DNA from: Acinetobacter amyesii
Lineage (GTDB): Bacteria; Pseudomonadota; Gammaproteobacteria; Pseudomonadales; Moraxellaceae
Direction of reading: 5' to 3'
Assembly (NCBI RefSeq): GCF_002018365.1
Contig: NZ_MVKX01000002.1
Location: forward strand, 124,001 to 188,000
Length of the DNA stretch: 64,000 bases
The notes under the pieces were generated by a model that saw nothing but the letters and a program-made list of their open reading frames with translations, did no database searches and was not told where the DNA came from. The translations under genes were made by a program, and so were the position numbers. Shown here one piece after another: positions 1-7,731 of the stretch; position 1 is the first letter of the stretch; each line of letters opens with the position of its first letter.

Positions 1-26
1 ACAGCGCAGCTCTGTTAAGATTTGTT

Positions 27-800
27 TTAAGCTTGTCCCGTAAAGGTTTGATACCCTAACCGTACAATCAAAATACTCACCAAAATCAAAAATAGAATTC
101 GAATAAATCCACTGCCGTATTTAATCGCTGCACGTACACCAACGATCGAGCCTAATATATTCGCCACAGCCATCATTAAGCCTATAGCAAATAACACATG
201 GCCTGTGGGCGCAAAAAAACTCAGTGCAGCTAAATTGGTGGTTAAGTTAGCCACTTTAGACAAAGCAGAGGCATGTAAAAAGTCTGCTTGTAGATAACGA
301 ATAAAAAAGAAGATAAAGAAACTGCCCGTCCCAGGCCCAAAGATGCCGTCATAAAAACCAATCACCAGACTACCCAGAGCGGCAAGACCGAGAATTTTAG
401 GGGTCAGTTCTTGGCGTACATGCACCTGACCAAATTGTTTTTTAGCAAAGGTATAGATCGCAATCACGATCAACATGACCAAAACAAAAGGACGTAAAAC
501 TTCTTTAGGAATCATTGATACACAGGCTGCTCCCACAAAAGAAGCAATAAATGCACAGCTTGCAATGACCGCAAGTAATTTCCAACGGAGTTTGACTTGG
601 CGTAAAAAGGAATAGGACGCCGACGCTGTACCAAAAATTGAAGACAACTTATTGGTGCCAAACACCGTCGCCGGAGATAAGTGCGGCATGGCATTCATAA
701 TGGCTGGAATTTGAATTAATCCTCCACCCCCCACTGCTGCATCAATTGCACCGGCAAAAAATGCAAAAAATAAGAGGCTTAAAATAATTTCAATATCCAT
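27..800 (-). CDS. TSUP family (TauE/SafE) membrane permease
   Basis: A 257-residue, very hydrophobic protein of the TauE/SafE (TSUP) family, inner-membrane carriers associated with organosulfur or sulfite anions; the substrate here cannot be read from sequence. It begins with a membrane segment followed by the glycine-rich AAVGGGGLIQIP stretch typical of the first family repeat, and a matching YDGIFGPGTGSFF motif opens the second half, reflecting the internal duplication. About eight membrane segments are visible and the length is normal for the family. It lies 24 bases downstream of truB on the same strand, so the two are probably cotranscribed. No good Shine-Dalgarno sequence precedes the ATG. 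Family certain; substrate unknown. Confidence 0.85.
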   Translation of the reverse strand: MDIEIILSLLFFAFFAGAIDAAVGGGGLIQIPAIMNAMPHLSPATVFGTNKLSSIFGTASASYSFLRQVKLRWKLLAVIASCAFIASFVGAACVSMIPKEVLRPFVLVMLIVIAIYTFAKKQFGQVHVRQELTPKILGLAALGSLVIGFYDGIFGPGTGSFFIFFFIRYLQADFLHASALSKVANLTTNLAALSFFAPTGHVLFAIGLMMAVANILGSIVGVRAAIKYGSGFIRILFLILVSILIVRLGYQTFTGQA

Positions 801-824
801 AAGAAGTCTTCAATGCTGTATCAG

Positions 825-1733
825 CTACTCTAGATTTAACACACGCTTAGGCACCAAACGTTTACGGTCTGTAATTTCAGCCAGCCCTAAACAACGCTCA
901 CCTTCAAATACCAAGACCTGTGCTTCTGCCTCATGTTCAATATTACTTTCCATGCCACGACTGAAATATTCAGCGCGCCCTTCTGGCGCTTGCACTTTGC
1001 AGAAATGATCGACAGGTGAATATACTGGCAGCAATAATGCTTCACGTTCCGCTTCGGTCAAGCTTTCCAAATATTCAATGGTGTAAGTTGGATTGAGGTC
1101 AAAATGCCCCGTTTGCGTACGGTGTAGATAGGTCAAATGCCCAAAAGTACCCAATGCTTTGGCAATATCTTCGCCTAAAACACGAATATATGTGCCTTTG
1201 GAACAGGTGATGTCGAGTGTAATACTATTCTCACTAAATGATAATAACTCGATGGCATAAATCGAAATTGGACGTGCTTCACGCTCAATTTCTATGCCTT
1301 TACGCGCCAACTCGTACAGCGGGCGACCTTCTTTTTTCAGCGCAGAATACATCGGTGGAATTTGTTGAATATCTCCCACGAACTGTGCCAACACCTGCTG
1401 AATAGATGCCTCGGTCAAAACAGGTACGGCTTGTTCCATCAGCACCTCACCTTCCACATCACCCGTCGTGGTGCTGTGTCCTAAAAAGACCGTGGTTTGA
1501 TAACGCTTGGTCGAGTCGAGCAAGAAATGTGAAAACTTAGTCGCTTCACCCAAACAAATCGGCAATAAACCTGAAGCCAACGGATCAAGCGCACCGGTAT
1601 GCCCTGCTTTTTGCGCACGAAACAGCCAACGAACCTTCTGTAAGGCTGCATTCGAGCTAATACCTAATGGCTTATTCAAAAGAAATACACCATGTACAGG
1701 ACGACGTTGGATCTTAGGAGAGGCTTTTTTCAT
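825..1733 (-). CDS. truB: tRNA pseudouridine(55) synthase TruB
   Basis: TruB isomerises uridine 55 in the T-loop of most tRNAs. The 302-residue protein has the family N-terminus ([12 protein letters not shown]), the [12 protein letters not shown] motif with the catalytic aspartate near residue 50, and the [12 protein letters not shown] motif of the catalytic domain. A short C-terminal PUA-like domain ends at VPKRVLNLE. In many gammaproteobacteria truB follows infB-rbfA. Here its upstream neighbour is the divergent lipase foldase, with about 150 bases between the two starts. Confidence 0.95.
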   Translation of the reverse strand: MKKASPKIQRRPVHGVFLLNKPLGISSNAALQKVRWLFRAQKAGHTGALDPLASGLLPICLGEATKFSHFLLDSTKRYQTTVFLGHSTTTGDVEGEVLMEQAVPVLTEASIQQVLAQFVGDIQQIPPMYSALKKEGRPLYELARKGIEIEREARPISIYAIELLSFSENSITLDITCSKGTYIRVLGEDIAKALGTFGHLTYLHRTQTGHFDLNPTYTIEYLESLTEAEREALLLPVYSPVDHFCKVQAPEGRAEYFSRGMESNIEHEAEAQVLVFEGERCLGLAEITDRKRLVPKRVLNLE

Positions 1734-1830
1734 GTCAACATTTGGCTAATACAGGAACAGCGCAATGGTAACAACCCACCTCTAACGTTTACAACTCTTC
1801 TATGTTTTTATCTGCGTTTTATGTCATATT

Positions 1831-1849
1831 GAGTTCGCATTTAGAACTC
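1831..1849. repeat. Inverted repeat in truB/foldase divergent region
   Basis: GAGTTC and GAACTC lie 7 bases apart, about 38 bases before the foldase start codon, in the space between divergent truB and the foldase gene. The position suits an operator or a chance palindrome. It does not resemble the element found upstream of the third and fourth lipases. Confidence 0.3.
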
Positions 1850-1886
1850 TAAAACAATTAAAAACGGAATAAAGGTGCATTGGGAT

Positions 1887-2915
1887 ATGCAAAAAAATAA
1901 ACTTTGGCTCATCATTGCCTTGGTCGTTATCGCTGTTGCTGCATTTATATTTTGGCTGGCGCCAAAAGCATCACAAAATGATCCTTCAGATCAATCGATT
2001 CAACAACAAAATACGCCTTTAACTCAGGGCGAAAGCGCTACAGCACAAGCCACAAGCGGTTCTTCACTGCTCAGTCCAAGTCAACAAGACACGGAAGTTA
2101 ACTGTCAAATCAGTATGGATGGTTCAAACCGCCTGATCGTGAACGAACAAACACGGAATTGTTTTGAATATTTCATCACTCAATATGGTGAAAAATCGAT
2201 TGATCAAATCAAAAAGGATTTTAAAGCCTACATTGCACAAGGTCATAAAGAACCGGCGCTGTCCCAAATTTATGATTTGTGGGATCGCTATATGAAATAT
2301 CGTGAACAATTAGGTAATTTACAGCCACCAAGTGACGACAAAGAATCACCACAATATTATCGCTCGATCTATAGCAGTACTCAGAATTTAAGAAAACAGT
2401 TCTTTTCTGATTATGAAATTGAAGGTCTATTTGGCAAGGAAAATACCTATCACGAATACACCCTAAAACGCATGGAAGTGGTGAATGACAAAAAACTGTC
2501 TGAATCAGAAAAAGCCAAAAAACTAAAAGCCCTATTTGATGAACTCCCAGAAGACTGGAAAGAAAATCTGGAACAAATCAATAAACTTGAAGATTTACGC
2601 AAACTCACAGCGGACATTAAAGCCCGTGGTGGATCAAGCGAAGAAATCCATCAAATGCGGTTAAATTTAGTTGGTCCAGAAGCCACTCAGCGCCTTGAAA
2701 ATTTAGACACCCAGCGCAGCTCTTGGAAATCAAGCGTGAATCAATATCTCACAGAGCGTGACAGTATTGTGAAAAGCAATATGAGTGACAGCGCTAAACA
2801 ACAAGCAGTACAGCAGCTCCGTAATCAACATTTTAAATCCAAGGAAGATCAGCTCCGCGTCAGTACCTTTGAATCTGTACATGATCAAGGTGGAAAATTA
2901 CCTTTTGCAGAATAA
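1887..2915 (+). CDS. lifO: Lipase-specific foldase (lipase chaperone)
   Basis: A steric foldase anchored in the inner membrane that folds family I.1/I.2 lipases in the periplasm before type II secretion. The 342-residue product has an N-terminal membrane anchor (residues 6-24), a low-complexity Gln/Ser/Thr linker to about residue 70, then helical repeats. The region RNCFEYFITQYGE corresponds to the conserved foldase motif R-x-x-F-D-Y-(F/C)-L-(S/T)-A, with Glu in place of Asp and Ile in place of Leu. I chose the ATG at 1887 because an AAGG lies 11 bases upstream; a GTG at 1875 would overlap that site. It ends 45 bases before the first lipase and is the only foldase gene here, although four lipases follow. 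Confidence 0.9.
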   Translation: MQKNKLWLIIALVVIAVAAFIFWLAPKASQNDPSDQSIQQQNTPLTQGESATAQATSGSSLLSPSQQDTEVNCQISMDGSNRLIVNEQTRNCFEYFITQYGEKSIDQIKKDFKAYIAQGHKEPALSQIYDLWDRYMKYREQLGNLQPPSDDKESPQYYRSIYSSTQNLRKQFFSDYEIEGLFGKENTYHEYTLKRMEVVNDKKLSESEKAKKLKALFDELPEDWKENLEQINKLEDLRKLTADIKARGGSSEEIHQMRLNLVGPEATQRLENLDTQRSSWKSSVNQYLTERDSIVKSNMSDSAKQQAVQQLRNQHFKSKEDQLRVSTFESVHDQGGKLPFAE

Positions 2916-2960
2916 GTGCAAATAACAATTTAAAAATAACTTCAATTTCAGGATGAAATG

Positions 2961-3938
2961 ATGAAAAAACCACAAGCTCTTTTATGCGCAATCATGGCTG
3001 CTTCAGCAGCGATCGCTAGCACACAATCCCAAGCTGCGGCGGGACTCCAACATGTCACCGCCAACAGCTCGGCCAGCTATGCCAAGACCAAATATCCGAT
3101 TGTGTTTACCCATGGCATGTTCGGGTTTACCCGCATTGGTTTTGACAGCTTTGGCATGGATTATTTTTATCAAATTTTGCCGGATTTAGCCCGCAACGGT
3201 GCCAATACCTTTGCTGCACAAGTTTCTCCGCTAGAGTCGACAGAAGTCCGGGGTGAGCAATTGCTCTCTCAAGTCGAAGACGTCCTTGCCCTGACCGGGC
3301 AACCTAAAGTGAACCTCATTGGTCATTCACATGGTGGGCCGACGACTCGCTATATTGCAGCAATCAAACCCGAATATGTGGCTTCGGTGACTGGTGTTGC
3401 AGGCACTTATCGGGGCTCTCTAGTCGCAGATAAGATCCAAGCGAATAAAACCATTAATTCAGTGTTTGGGGTCCTTGGCGATCAACTCTTAGCACCGATT
3501 ATTACTTGGGCTGAAGGCAACTCGAGTCTACCAAACAGTGTTGATGCATCACTTACCGCGATCAGTGAAAAAGGTTCTGCTGAATTTAATGCAAAATTTC
3601 CAACCGCAGCACTAGCGGCGAACTGCAATCAGTCGGGTGCCAAAGTCGACAATGGCGTGTATTACTACTCATGGACAGGTACAGCGCAAACCACGAATGT
3701 ATTAGATGTATTGGATACAGTGATTAGTCAACTTGCCCCTTTGGCCTATGGAAATCGTGACAATGACGGTTTGGTTGGACGCTGTAGCACCCACATCGGA
3801 CAAGTAATCCGTGACGACTACAATCACAACCACTTAGATGAAGTGAATATGGTCTTTGGTCTACGCAGCCTATTTTCACCTGACCCAGTTGCGCTCTATC
3901 GTCAACATGCCAATCGTTTAAAATTACAGGGACTGTAA
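2961..3938 (+). CDS. lipA: Secreted triacylglycerol lipase, copy 1 (family I.1)
   Basis: An exported lipase closely resembling Pseudomonas LipA, hydrolysing long-chain triacylglycerols outside the cell after Sec export, foldase-assisted folding and type II secretion. A signal peptide ends near Ala25-27. The mature part shows the oxyanion loop THGMFGF, the nucleophile elbow GHSHGG (Ser123), the catalytic Asp in NDGLVG (about 269) and His in NHLDEVN (about 291). The calcium-binding aspartates (in NVLD and HLD) and the two cysteines of the conserved disulfide are also present. An ATG three bases earlier is possible, but AGGA at 2950-2953 is better spaced for 2961. It follows the foldase gene closely and ends at its own terminator. 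Confidence 0.93.
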   Translation: MKKPQALLCAIMAASAAIASTQSQAAAGLQHVTANSSASYAKTKYPIVFTHGMFGFTRIGFDSFGMDYFYQILPDLARNGANTFAAQVSPLESTEVRGEQLLSQVEDVLALTGQPKVNLIGHSHGGPTTRYIAAIKPEYVASVTGVAGTYRGSLVADKIQANKTINSVFGVLGDQLLAPIITWAEGNSSLPNSVDASLTAISEKGSAEFNAKFPTAALAANCNQSGAKVDNGVYYYSWTGTAQTTNVLDVLDTVISQLAPLAYGNRDNDGLVGRCSTHIGQVIRDDYNHNHLDEVNMVFGLRSLFSPDPVALYRQHANRLKLQGL

Positions 3939-3970
3939 CCTCAAAAGTTGGTTCCCTTTCAGCACTGAAC

Positions 3971-3995
3971 AGGACGTCTTTGGACGTCCTTTTTT
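3971..3995 (+). terminator. Rho-independent terminator after lipase 1
   Basis: An 8-bp perfect stem (AGGACGTC / GACGTCCT) with a TTTG loop is followed by a run of T. It closes the foldase-lipase 1 transcript and separates it from lipase 2. Confidence 0.9.
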
Positions 3996-4305
3996 GTTTA
4001 CAATGTTTTTATTTGTAAGCATTAAATAAATTAATTCAATAAGTTATTCAATAATAACAACTAAAATAAACGATCAAAATAAAAGACAGATGTATATAAA
4101 TCTACATGTCATCTGAATGCCACCCATGTCCTAAAATGACATGGAATTTCAAACCGAGCATGAAAAAATGACAAGGCATCTTTGTCTATTCAAACTCTCT
4201 AAAATCAAAGATATGGCCTAGCCAATCACAAAGATGTTGCTTAAAAACAGAGAGTATTTTCATTATTAAAAAGTAATAAAAACAACATCAGATCAAGGAA
4301 CATTT
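3996..4305. other. AT-rich leader of lipase 2
   Basis: No gene is visible in this stretch. It holds an inverted repeat CCATGTC-N7-GACATGG at 4124-4144. A TGACAA-N7-TTGTCT element lies at 4169-4187, followed by TATTCAAACT, which resembles the TTGTCTATTTCCAAACT stretch upstream of lipase 4. A ribosome-binding site (AAGGA) precedes the ATG at 4306. I could not place a convincing promoter. Confidence 0.55.
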
Positions 4306-5316
4306 ATGCGATCTTTAGTAAACACGGCCAAGATGGCCTCTGTAGCTGCAGTTGCAGGCTTAGCGATGAGTATATCGGCAAGCACTCAAGCTGCGCCTAG
4401 CGTCCTCCAGGTGAAGGAAACAGCAAAATCTGACTACGCAAAAACCAAATATCCAATTTTAATGGTGCATGGTTGGCTCGGTTGGTCACGTATCGGCACC
4501 GACACCATTGGACTGGATTATTGGTACCAAATCTTGCCCGATATGGCACGAAATGGCTCAACCGTATTCGCGGCGCAATTATCTCCTGCAAATACCACAG
4601 CACATCGTGGCGAGCAGTTAATTGCACAAGTTGAAGATGTTTTGGCTATTACAGGGAAGCCAAAACTTAACTTAATCGGTCACTCTCATGGTGGTCCAAC
4701 TGTATTGTATGTGGCTCAAACAAAACCACAGTACATTGCGTCTATTACAGGTGTTGCAGGGACCTATCACGGCTCTAAAGTAGCGGATGATATTCAAGGT
4801 AACTCACTTTCTCGTACTGCCTTCAATATTTTAGGTGATTATATTGTCGGCCCACTGATTGCTTTGGGTCAGGCAAAACCTGAGCTTGAAATTGATTTCG
4901 ATGCTTCAATGAAATCATTATCACAAAAAGGTTCTGCTACATTTAACAGTACCGTTGCAAAATCTGCTGTAGCGGACGGTGTTTTGGCTTCTTCAGAAAA
5001 TTGCAGTAAGAACTTAAAGCAAGTCGACAGCAAAGGCATCCAATACTATTCATGGACGGGTGTTGCGCAAACCACGAATATCCTTGATATCGATACGATC
5101 CTGATGCAACTCGGGCCATTGTCTTATGGCAATAAAGACAATGACGGTATGGTTGCACGTTGTAGTGCGTATATCGGTAAAGTCATTAATGACAGCTACA
5201 AACTTAACCATACCGATTTAGCCAATATGATGTTCGGCTTAACGGGTCTATTTGCACAAGATCCTGTGGCGCTGTACCGTCAACATGCTAACCGTTTAAA
5301 ACTGCAAGGACTTTAA
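4306..5316 (+). CDS. Secreted triacylglycerol lipase, copy 2 (family I.1)
   Basis: A 336-residue paralogue of the preceding lipase, with a signal peptide ending near Ala29-30 (STQAAP). It keeps the GHSHGG elbow (Ser127), the catalytic Asp in DNDGMV, the His in NHTDLAN, the calcium Asp in NILD and the disulfide cysteines. Two places differ from the other copies: the oxyanion loop reads VHGWLGW instead of HGM, and the segment after the catalytic His is HTDLAN rather than H(L/F)DEVN. It is slightly longer than its sisters because of extra residues around VLASSENCSKN. It has its own leader and terminator, so it is likely monocistronic and would borrow the upstream foldase. Confidence 0.92.
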   Translation: MRSLVNTAKMASVAAVAGLAMSISASTQAAPSVLQVKETAKSDYAKTKYPILMVHGWLGWSRIGTDTIGLDYWYQILPDMARNGSTVFAAQLSPANTTAHRGEQLIAQVEDVLAITGKPKLNLIGHSHGGPTVLYVAQTKPQYIASITGVAGTYHGSKVADDIQGNSLSRTAFNILGDYIVGPLIALGQAKPELEIDFDASMKSLSQKGSATFNSTVAKSAVADGVLASSENCSKNLKQVDSKGIQYYSWTGVAQTTNILDIDTILMQLGPLSYGNKDNDGMVARCSAYIGKVINDSYKLNHTDLANMMFGLTGLFAQDPVALYRQHANRLKLQGL

Positions 5317-5340
5317 TTCTTTCCGTTGACTATTCAATTC

Positions 5341-5373
5341 AATAAGGGGGCTTCGGCCCTCTTATTTGCTTTT
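5341..5373 (+). terminator. Terminator after lipase 2
   Basis: An 11-bp stem with one G-T pair closes on a TTCG tetraloop (5341-5366) and is followed by a T-rich tail. Confidence 0.8.
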
Positions 5374-5438
5374 ATCGATCTGATAAATTGTGCTCTTTTA
5401 TTTTGTTACATTTAGCGTCACAGTTAATCTTTTTCAAT

Positions 5439-5467
5439 TTGCAACAGGTGATCTTTATTGCTTTATT
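5439..5467 (+). promoter_or_regulatory. Predicted sigma-70 promoter of lipase 3
   Basis: TTGCAA (5439-5444), a 17-base spacer and TTTATT (5462-5467) make a plausible promoter. Its predicted transcription start falls at the palindrome at 5473-5490. Confidence 0.45.
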
Positions 5468-5472
5468 AGAAG

Positions 5473-5490
5473 TGACAATAAATATTGTCA
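5473..5490. promoter_or_regulatory. Operator-like palindrome upstream of lipase 3
   Basis: TGACAAT-AAAT-ATTGTCA is an 18-base element with perfect 7-base arms. It starts 5 bases after the predicted -10 box and ends 28 bases before the ATG. The same arms and spacing recur upstream of lipase 4, which suggests a shared DNA-binding regulator. No candidate regulator gene lies within the lipase cluster. Confidence 0.6.
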
Positions 5491-5518
5491 TAAAACAATA
5501 ATACATTGAGGATCGCTC

Positions 5519-6484
5519 ATGAAATACGGACCATTTTTAGCAGGTTTAATTGCAGCTACATTCATCGGTAATGTATCTGCATCGCAAGCAACCCAAGTCA
5601 CCGCCAAAGCTAGTTCTAGCTATGCAAAGACCAAATATCCAATCGTATTTAACCATGGTATGGGTGGTTTCATTACCGTTGGTACGGACTCATTTGGACT
5701 CGACTATTGGTATCAAATCCTGCCTGATCTTGCCCGCAATGGTGCCAATGTCTGGGCAACGCGCGTATCGCCGTTTAACTCTACCGAAGTACGTGGTGAA
5801 CAACTTTTACAACAAGTCCTTGAAATCCGGGCACTCACTGGTGCAGATAAAGTGAATTTAATTGGACATAGTCATGGTGGACCGACGATTCGTTATGTTG
5901 CCGGTGTTCGCCCTGATGTGGTGGCGTCATTAACCAGTGTTGCAGGACCTCATCAAGGCTCCCCTGTTGCAGACTTAATTTTAAAAGCTGAAGGCACCGC
6001 TGTGGAAGCACCCTTGGTTGGAGCTGTGAATTTTGTCTCTAAAGCCATCGTTTGGGCGCAAGGTCTAGATCCAAAGACTTACCCTCATGATGCATTGGCA
6101 GGTGGTTCAAGTTTAACGCTAGCGGGTTCTGCAAAGTACAATGCCGCATTCCCTCTGGGCTTGCCTAAATCCAATTGTGCTGATGGCAATAGCGTGGAAA
6201 AAGGCATTTATAACTATTCATTTACAGGTGTGGGCCAAATCACCAATATTTTAGATTTAGACTCAGCCCTAAAAGTGACTGCATTGCTGATCGATGGCGG
6301 AAAAGACAATGATGGCCTCGTATCACGCTGTAGTGCCAAGTTTGGTAAAACCATTCGTGATAACTACAACTGGAACCATTTAGATGAAGTCAACCAAGTG
6401 CTTGGTCTCAAAGCGCTATTTGCACCAGATCCTGTCGATGTCTATCGTCAACATGCAAACCGGCTAAAATCTCAAGGTTTATAA
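5519..6484 (+). CDS. Secreted triacylglycerol lipase, copy 3 (family I.1)
   Basis: A 321-residue paralogue with a short signal peptide (cleavage near Ala21-24). The catalytic apparatus is intact: GHSHGG (Ser118), Asp in DNDGLV, His in NHLDEVN, calcium Asp in NILD, and two cysteines (KSNC and SRC). The oxyanion loop is NHGMGGF, with Gly where copies 1 and 4 have Phe. The central lid region (about residues 145-180) is expanded and differs from the other copies, carrying AEGTAVEAPLVGAVN, which may change substrate access. GAGG lies 7 bases before the ATG. The C-terminus YRQHANRLKSQGL is shared almost exactly by all four copies. Confidence 0.92.
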   Translation: MKYGPFLAGLIAATFIGNVSASQATQVTAKASSSYAKTKYPIVFNHGMGGFITVGTDSFGLDYWYQILPDLARNGANVWATRVSPFNSTEVRGEQLLQQVLEIRALTGADKVNLIGHSHGGPTIRYVAGVRPDVVASLTSVAGPHQGSPVADLILKAEGTAVEAPLVGAVNFVSKAIVWAQGLDPKTYPHDALAGGSSLTLAGSAKYNAAFPLGLPKSNCADGNSVEKGIYNYSFTGVGQITNILDLDSALKVTALLIDGGKDNDGLVSRCSAKFGKTIRDNYNWNHLDEVNQVLGLKALFAPDPVDVYRQHANRLKSQGL

Positions 6485-6500
6485 TTTAGCCAAGCTACAC

Positions 6501-6528
6501 ATTAAACCCTGTAAATTCAGGGTTTAAT
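6501..6528 (+). terminator. Terminator-like hairpin after lipase 3
   Basis: A perfect 11-bp stem (ATTAAACCCTG / CAGGGTTTAAT) has a TAAATT loop and starts 17 bases after the stop codon. The T-run after it is weak, so termination efficiency is uncertain. Confidence 0.6.
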
Positions 6529-6602
6529 GGTATTTTCATTAATCAATTTACAAAATCATCTTCATTCCGTCGATTAGTTCGCACATTTTACTTTCCTTTT
6601 CT

Positions 6603-6608
6603 TATAAT
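6603..6608 (+). promoter_or_regulatory. Predicted -10 box of lipase 4
   Basis: A consensus TATAAT sits six bases before the palindrome at 6615, the same geometry as upstream of lipase 3. The -35 is poor: the best match is TTCGCA at 6578-6583, with a 19-base spacer. Activator dependence is therefore possible. Confidence 0.45.
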
Positions 6609-6614
6609 CCTTAA

Positions 6615-6632
6615 TGACAATAAAAATTGTCA
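6615..6632. promoter_or_regulatory. Operator-like palindrome upstream of lipase 4
   Basis: TGACAAT-AAAA-ATTGTCA has the same 7-base arms and 4-base centre as the element upstream of lipase 3, and sits just downstream of the predicted -10 box. Two further inverted repeats follow immediately. Confidence 0.6.
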
Positions 6633-6678
6633 AATAGACGAGCTTGTCTATTTCCAAACTGAACTGAATGACAGTTTG
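6633..6678. repeat. Two consecutive inverted repeats in the lipase 4 leader
   Basis: AATAGAC-N6-GTCTATT (6633-6652) and CAAACTG-N10-CAGTTTG (6655-6678) follow the operator-like palindrome directly. They are in the predicted untranslated leader and could be RNA hairpins or protein sites. Confidence 0.5.
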
Positions 6679-6708
6679 AATACCAAAACAAAAAGAAAGG
6701 AATGAAAA

Positions 6709-7668
6709 ATGAAAGGAAAATTGCTCTGCGCCACGCTCCTTGCAAGTATGGCAGTGACCCAAACGCATGCTGCATTAGGTATACAGCAAGCGACCACTAA
6801 AAAAGTCATCGACAATTATGCTGAAACCAAATATCCCCTAGTATTTGTACATGGGATGTTTGGTTTTAATCGCTTAGGCGGTGCCGTTTTTGGTCTAGAT
6901 TATTGGTACCAAGTTCTTCCCGATTTGGCGAGCCATAAGGCAACGGCCTTTGCTACTCAAATCTCCCCGTTGGAGTCCATTGAAGTTCGCGGTGAACAAC
7001 TGTTAGACCAAGTTGAACAAGTGGTTGCGATTACTGGCAAACCTAAAGTGAATTTAATTGGTCACTCACATGGTGGCCCTACGGCTCGATATATTGCTGG
7101 CGTAAGACCTGATTTGGTTGCCTCTGTCAGTACAGTCGCAGGAACCAATGACGGTTCACCTGTCGCGGATTTAGTACAGAGCGTGCCGATTTTAAATGGC
7201 GTATTAGCGACTGTCATGGATGCATTAATGACCCCAGTGATTAACTTCGCCCAGCAGTCCAATCTGCCTTCAAATTTTAAAGCTTCGATCTACAGTATGT
7301 CTCAACCGGGTGTGAAAGCCTTTAACGCAAAATTTCCACTCGGTATGCCTGCAACCAAATGTGCTGATGGCCCGAGTGTAGCCAACGGCATTAGCTTCTA
7401 TTCATGGACAGGTATTTCCAATACCACCAACTTACTTGATCCGGATACGATCTTTACCGCAATGGGGCCAATTGCATTTAGCGGACAACCGAACGACGGC
7501 TTAGTGAGCCAATGCAGCAGTAAATTGGGTAAAACCGTCCGTGATAATTACAAATGGAACCATTTCGATGAAGTCAATCAAGTATTGGGCTTGAAGGGAC
7601 TATTTGCACCAGACCCTGTTTCAGTCTACCGTCAACATGCCAATCGTTTGAAACTTCAAGGGTTATAA
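6709..7668 (+). CDS. Secreted triacylglycerol lipase, copy 4 (family I.1)
   Basis: A 319-residue paralogue with a signal peptide ending near THAALG (residue 21-23). The nucleophile elbow GHSHGG (Ser120), Asp in NDGLVS, His in NHFDEVN, calcium Asp in NLLD and both conserved cysteines are present, so it should be active. The oxyanion loop VHGMFGF matches Pseudomonas LipA. AAAGG lies 8 bases before the chosen ATG; an ATG at 6702 is out of frame. It is the last gene of the array and converges on rplS across a shared bidirectional terminator. Confidence 0.92.
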   Translation: MKGKLLCATLLASMAVTQTHAALGIQQATTKKVIDNYAETKYPLVFVHGMFGFNRLGGAVFGLDYWYQVLPDLASHKATAFATQISPLESIEVRGEQLLDQVEQVVAITGKPKVNLIGHSHGGPTARYIAGVRPDLVASVSTVAGTNDGSPVADLVQSVPILNGVLATVMDALMTPVINFAQQSNLPSNFKASIYSMSQPGVKAFNAKFPLGMPATKCADGPSVANGISFYSWTGISNTTNLLDPDTIFTAMGPIAFSGQPNDGLVSQCSSKLGKTVRDNYKWNHFDEVNQVLGLKGLFAPDPVSVYRQHANRLKLQGL

Positions 7669-7683
7669 CTTTCTTTCATGCAT

Positions 7684-7713
7684 AAAAAAATGCGCCAAAA
7701 GGCGCATTTTTTT
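7684..7713. terminator. Bidirectional terminator, lipase 4 / rplS
   Basis: A perfect 13-bp stem including A/T tails (core TGCGCC / GGCGCA, loop AAAA) sits between convergent genes and works on both strands. Confidence 0.92.
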
Positions 7714-7731
7714 ACAGCGTTGTAAAACAAA

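Noticed and set aside
1507..1749. Open frame on the plus strand inside truB
   Set aside because: It is antisense to the clearly conserved truB and has no ribosome-binding site or recognisable motif.
4397..5158. Minus-strand open frames within lipase 2
   Set aside because: They overlap an intact lipase coding region and show no family features; they arise from codon usage of the real gene.
2961..7668. Lipase array as a transposon-borne or phage-borne insertion
   Set aside because: No transposase, terminal repeats, integrase or tRNA junction; composition looks like the neighbours, so local duplication is simpler.
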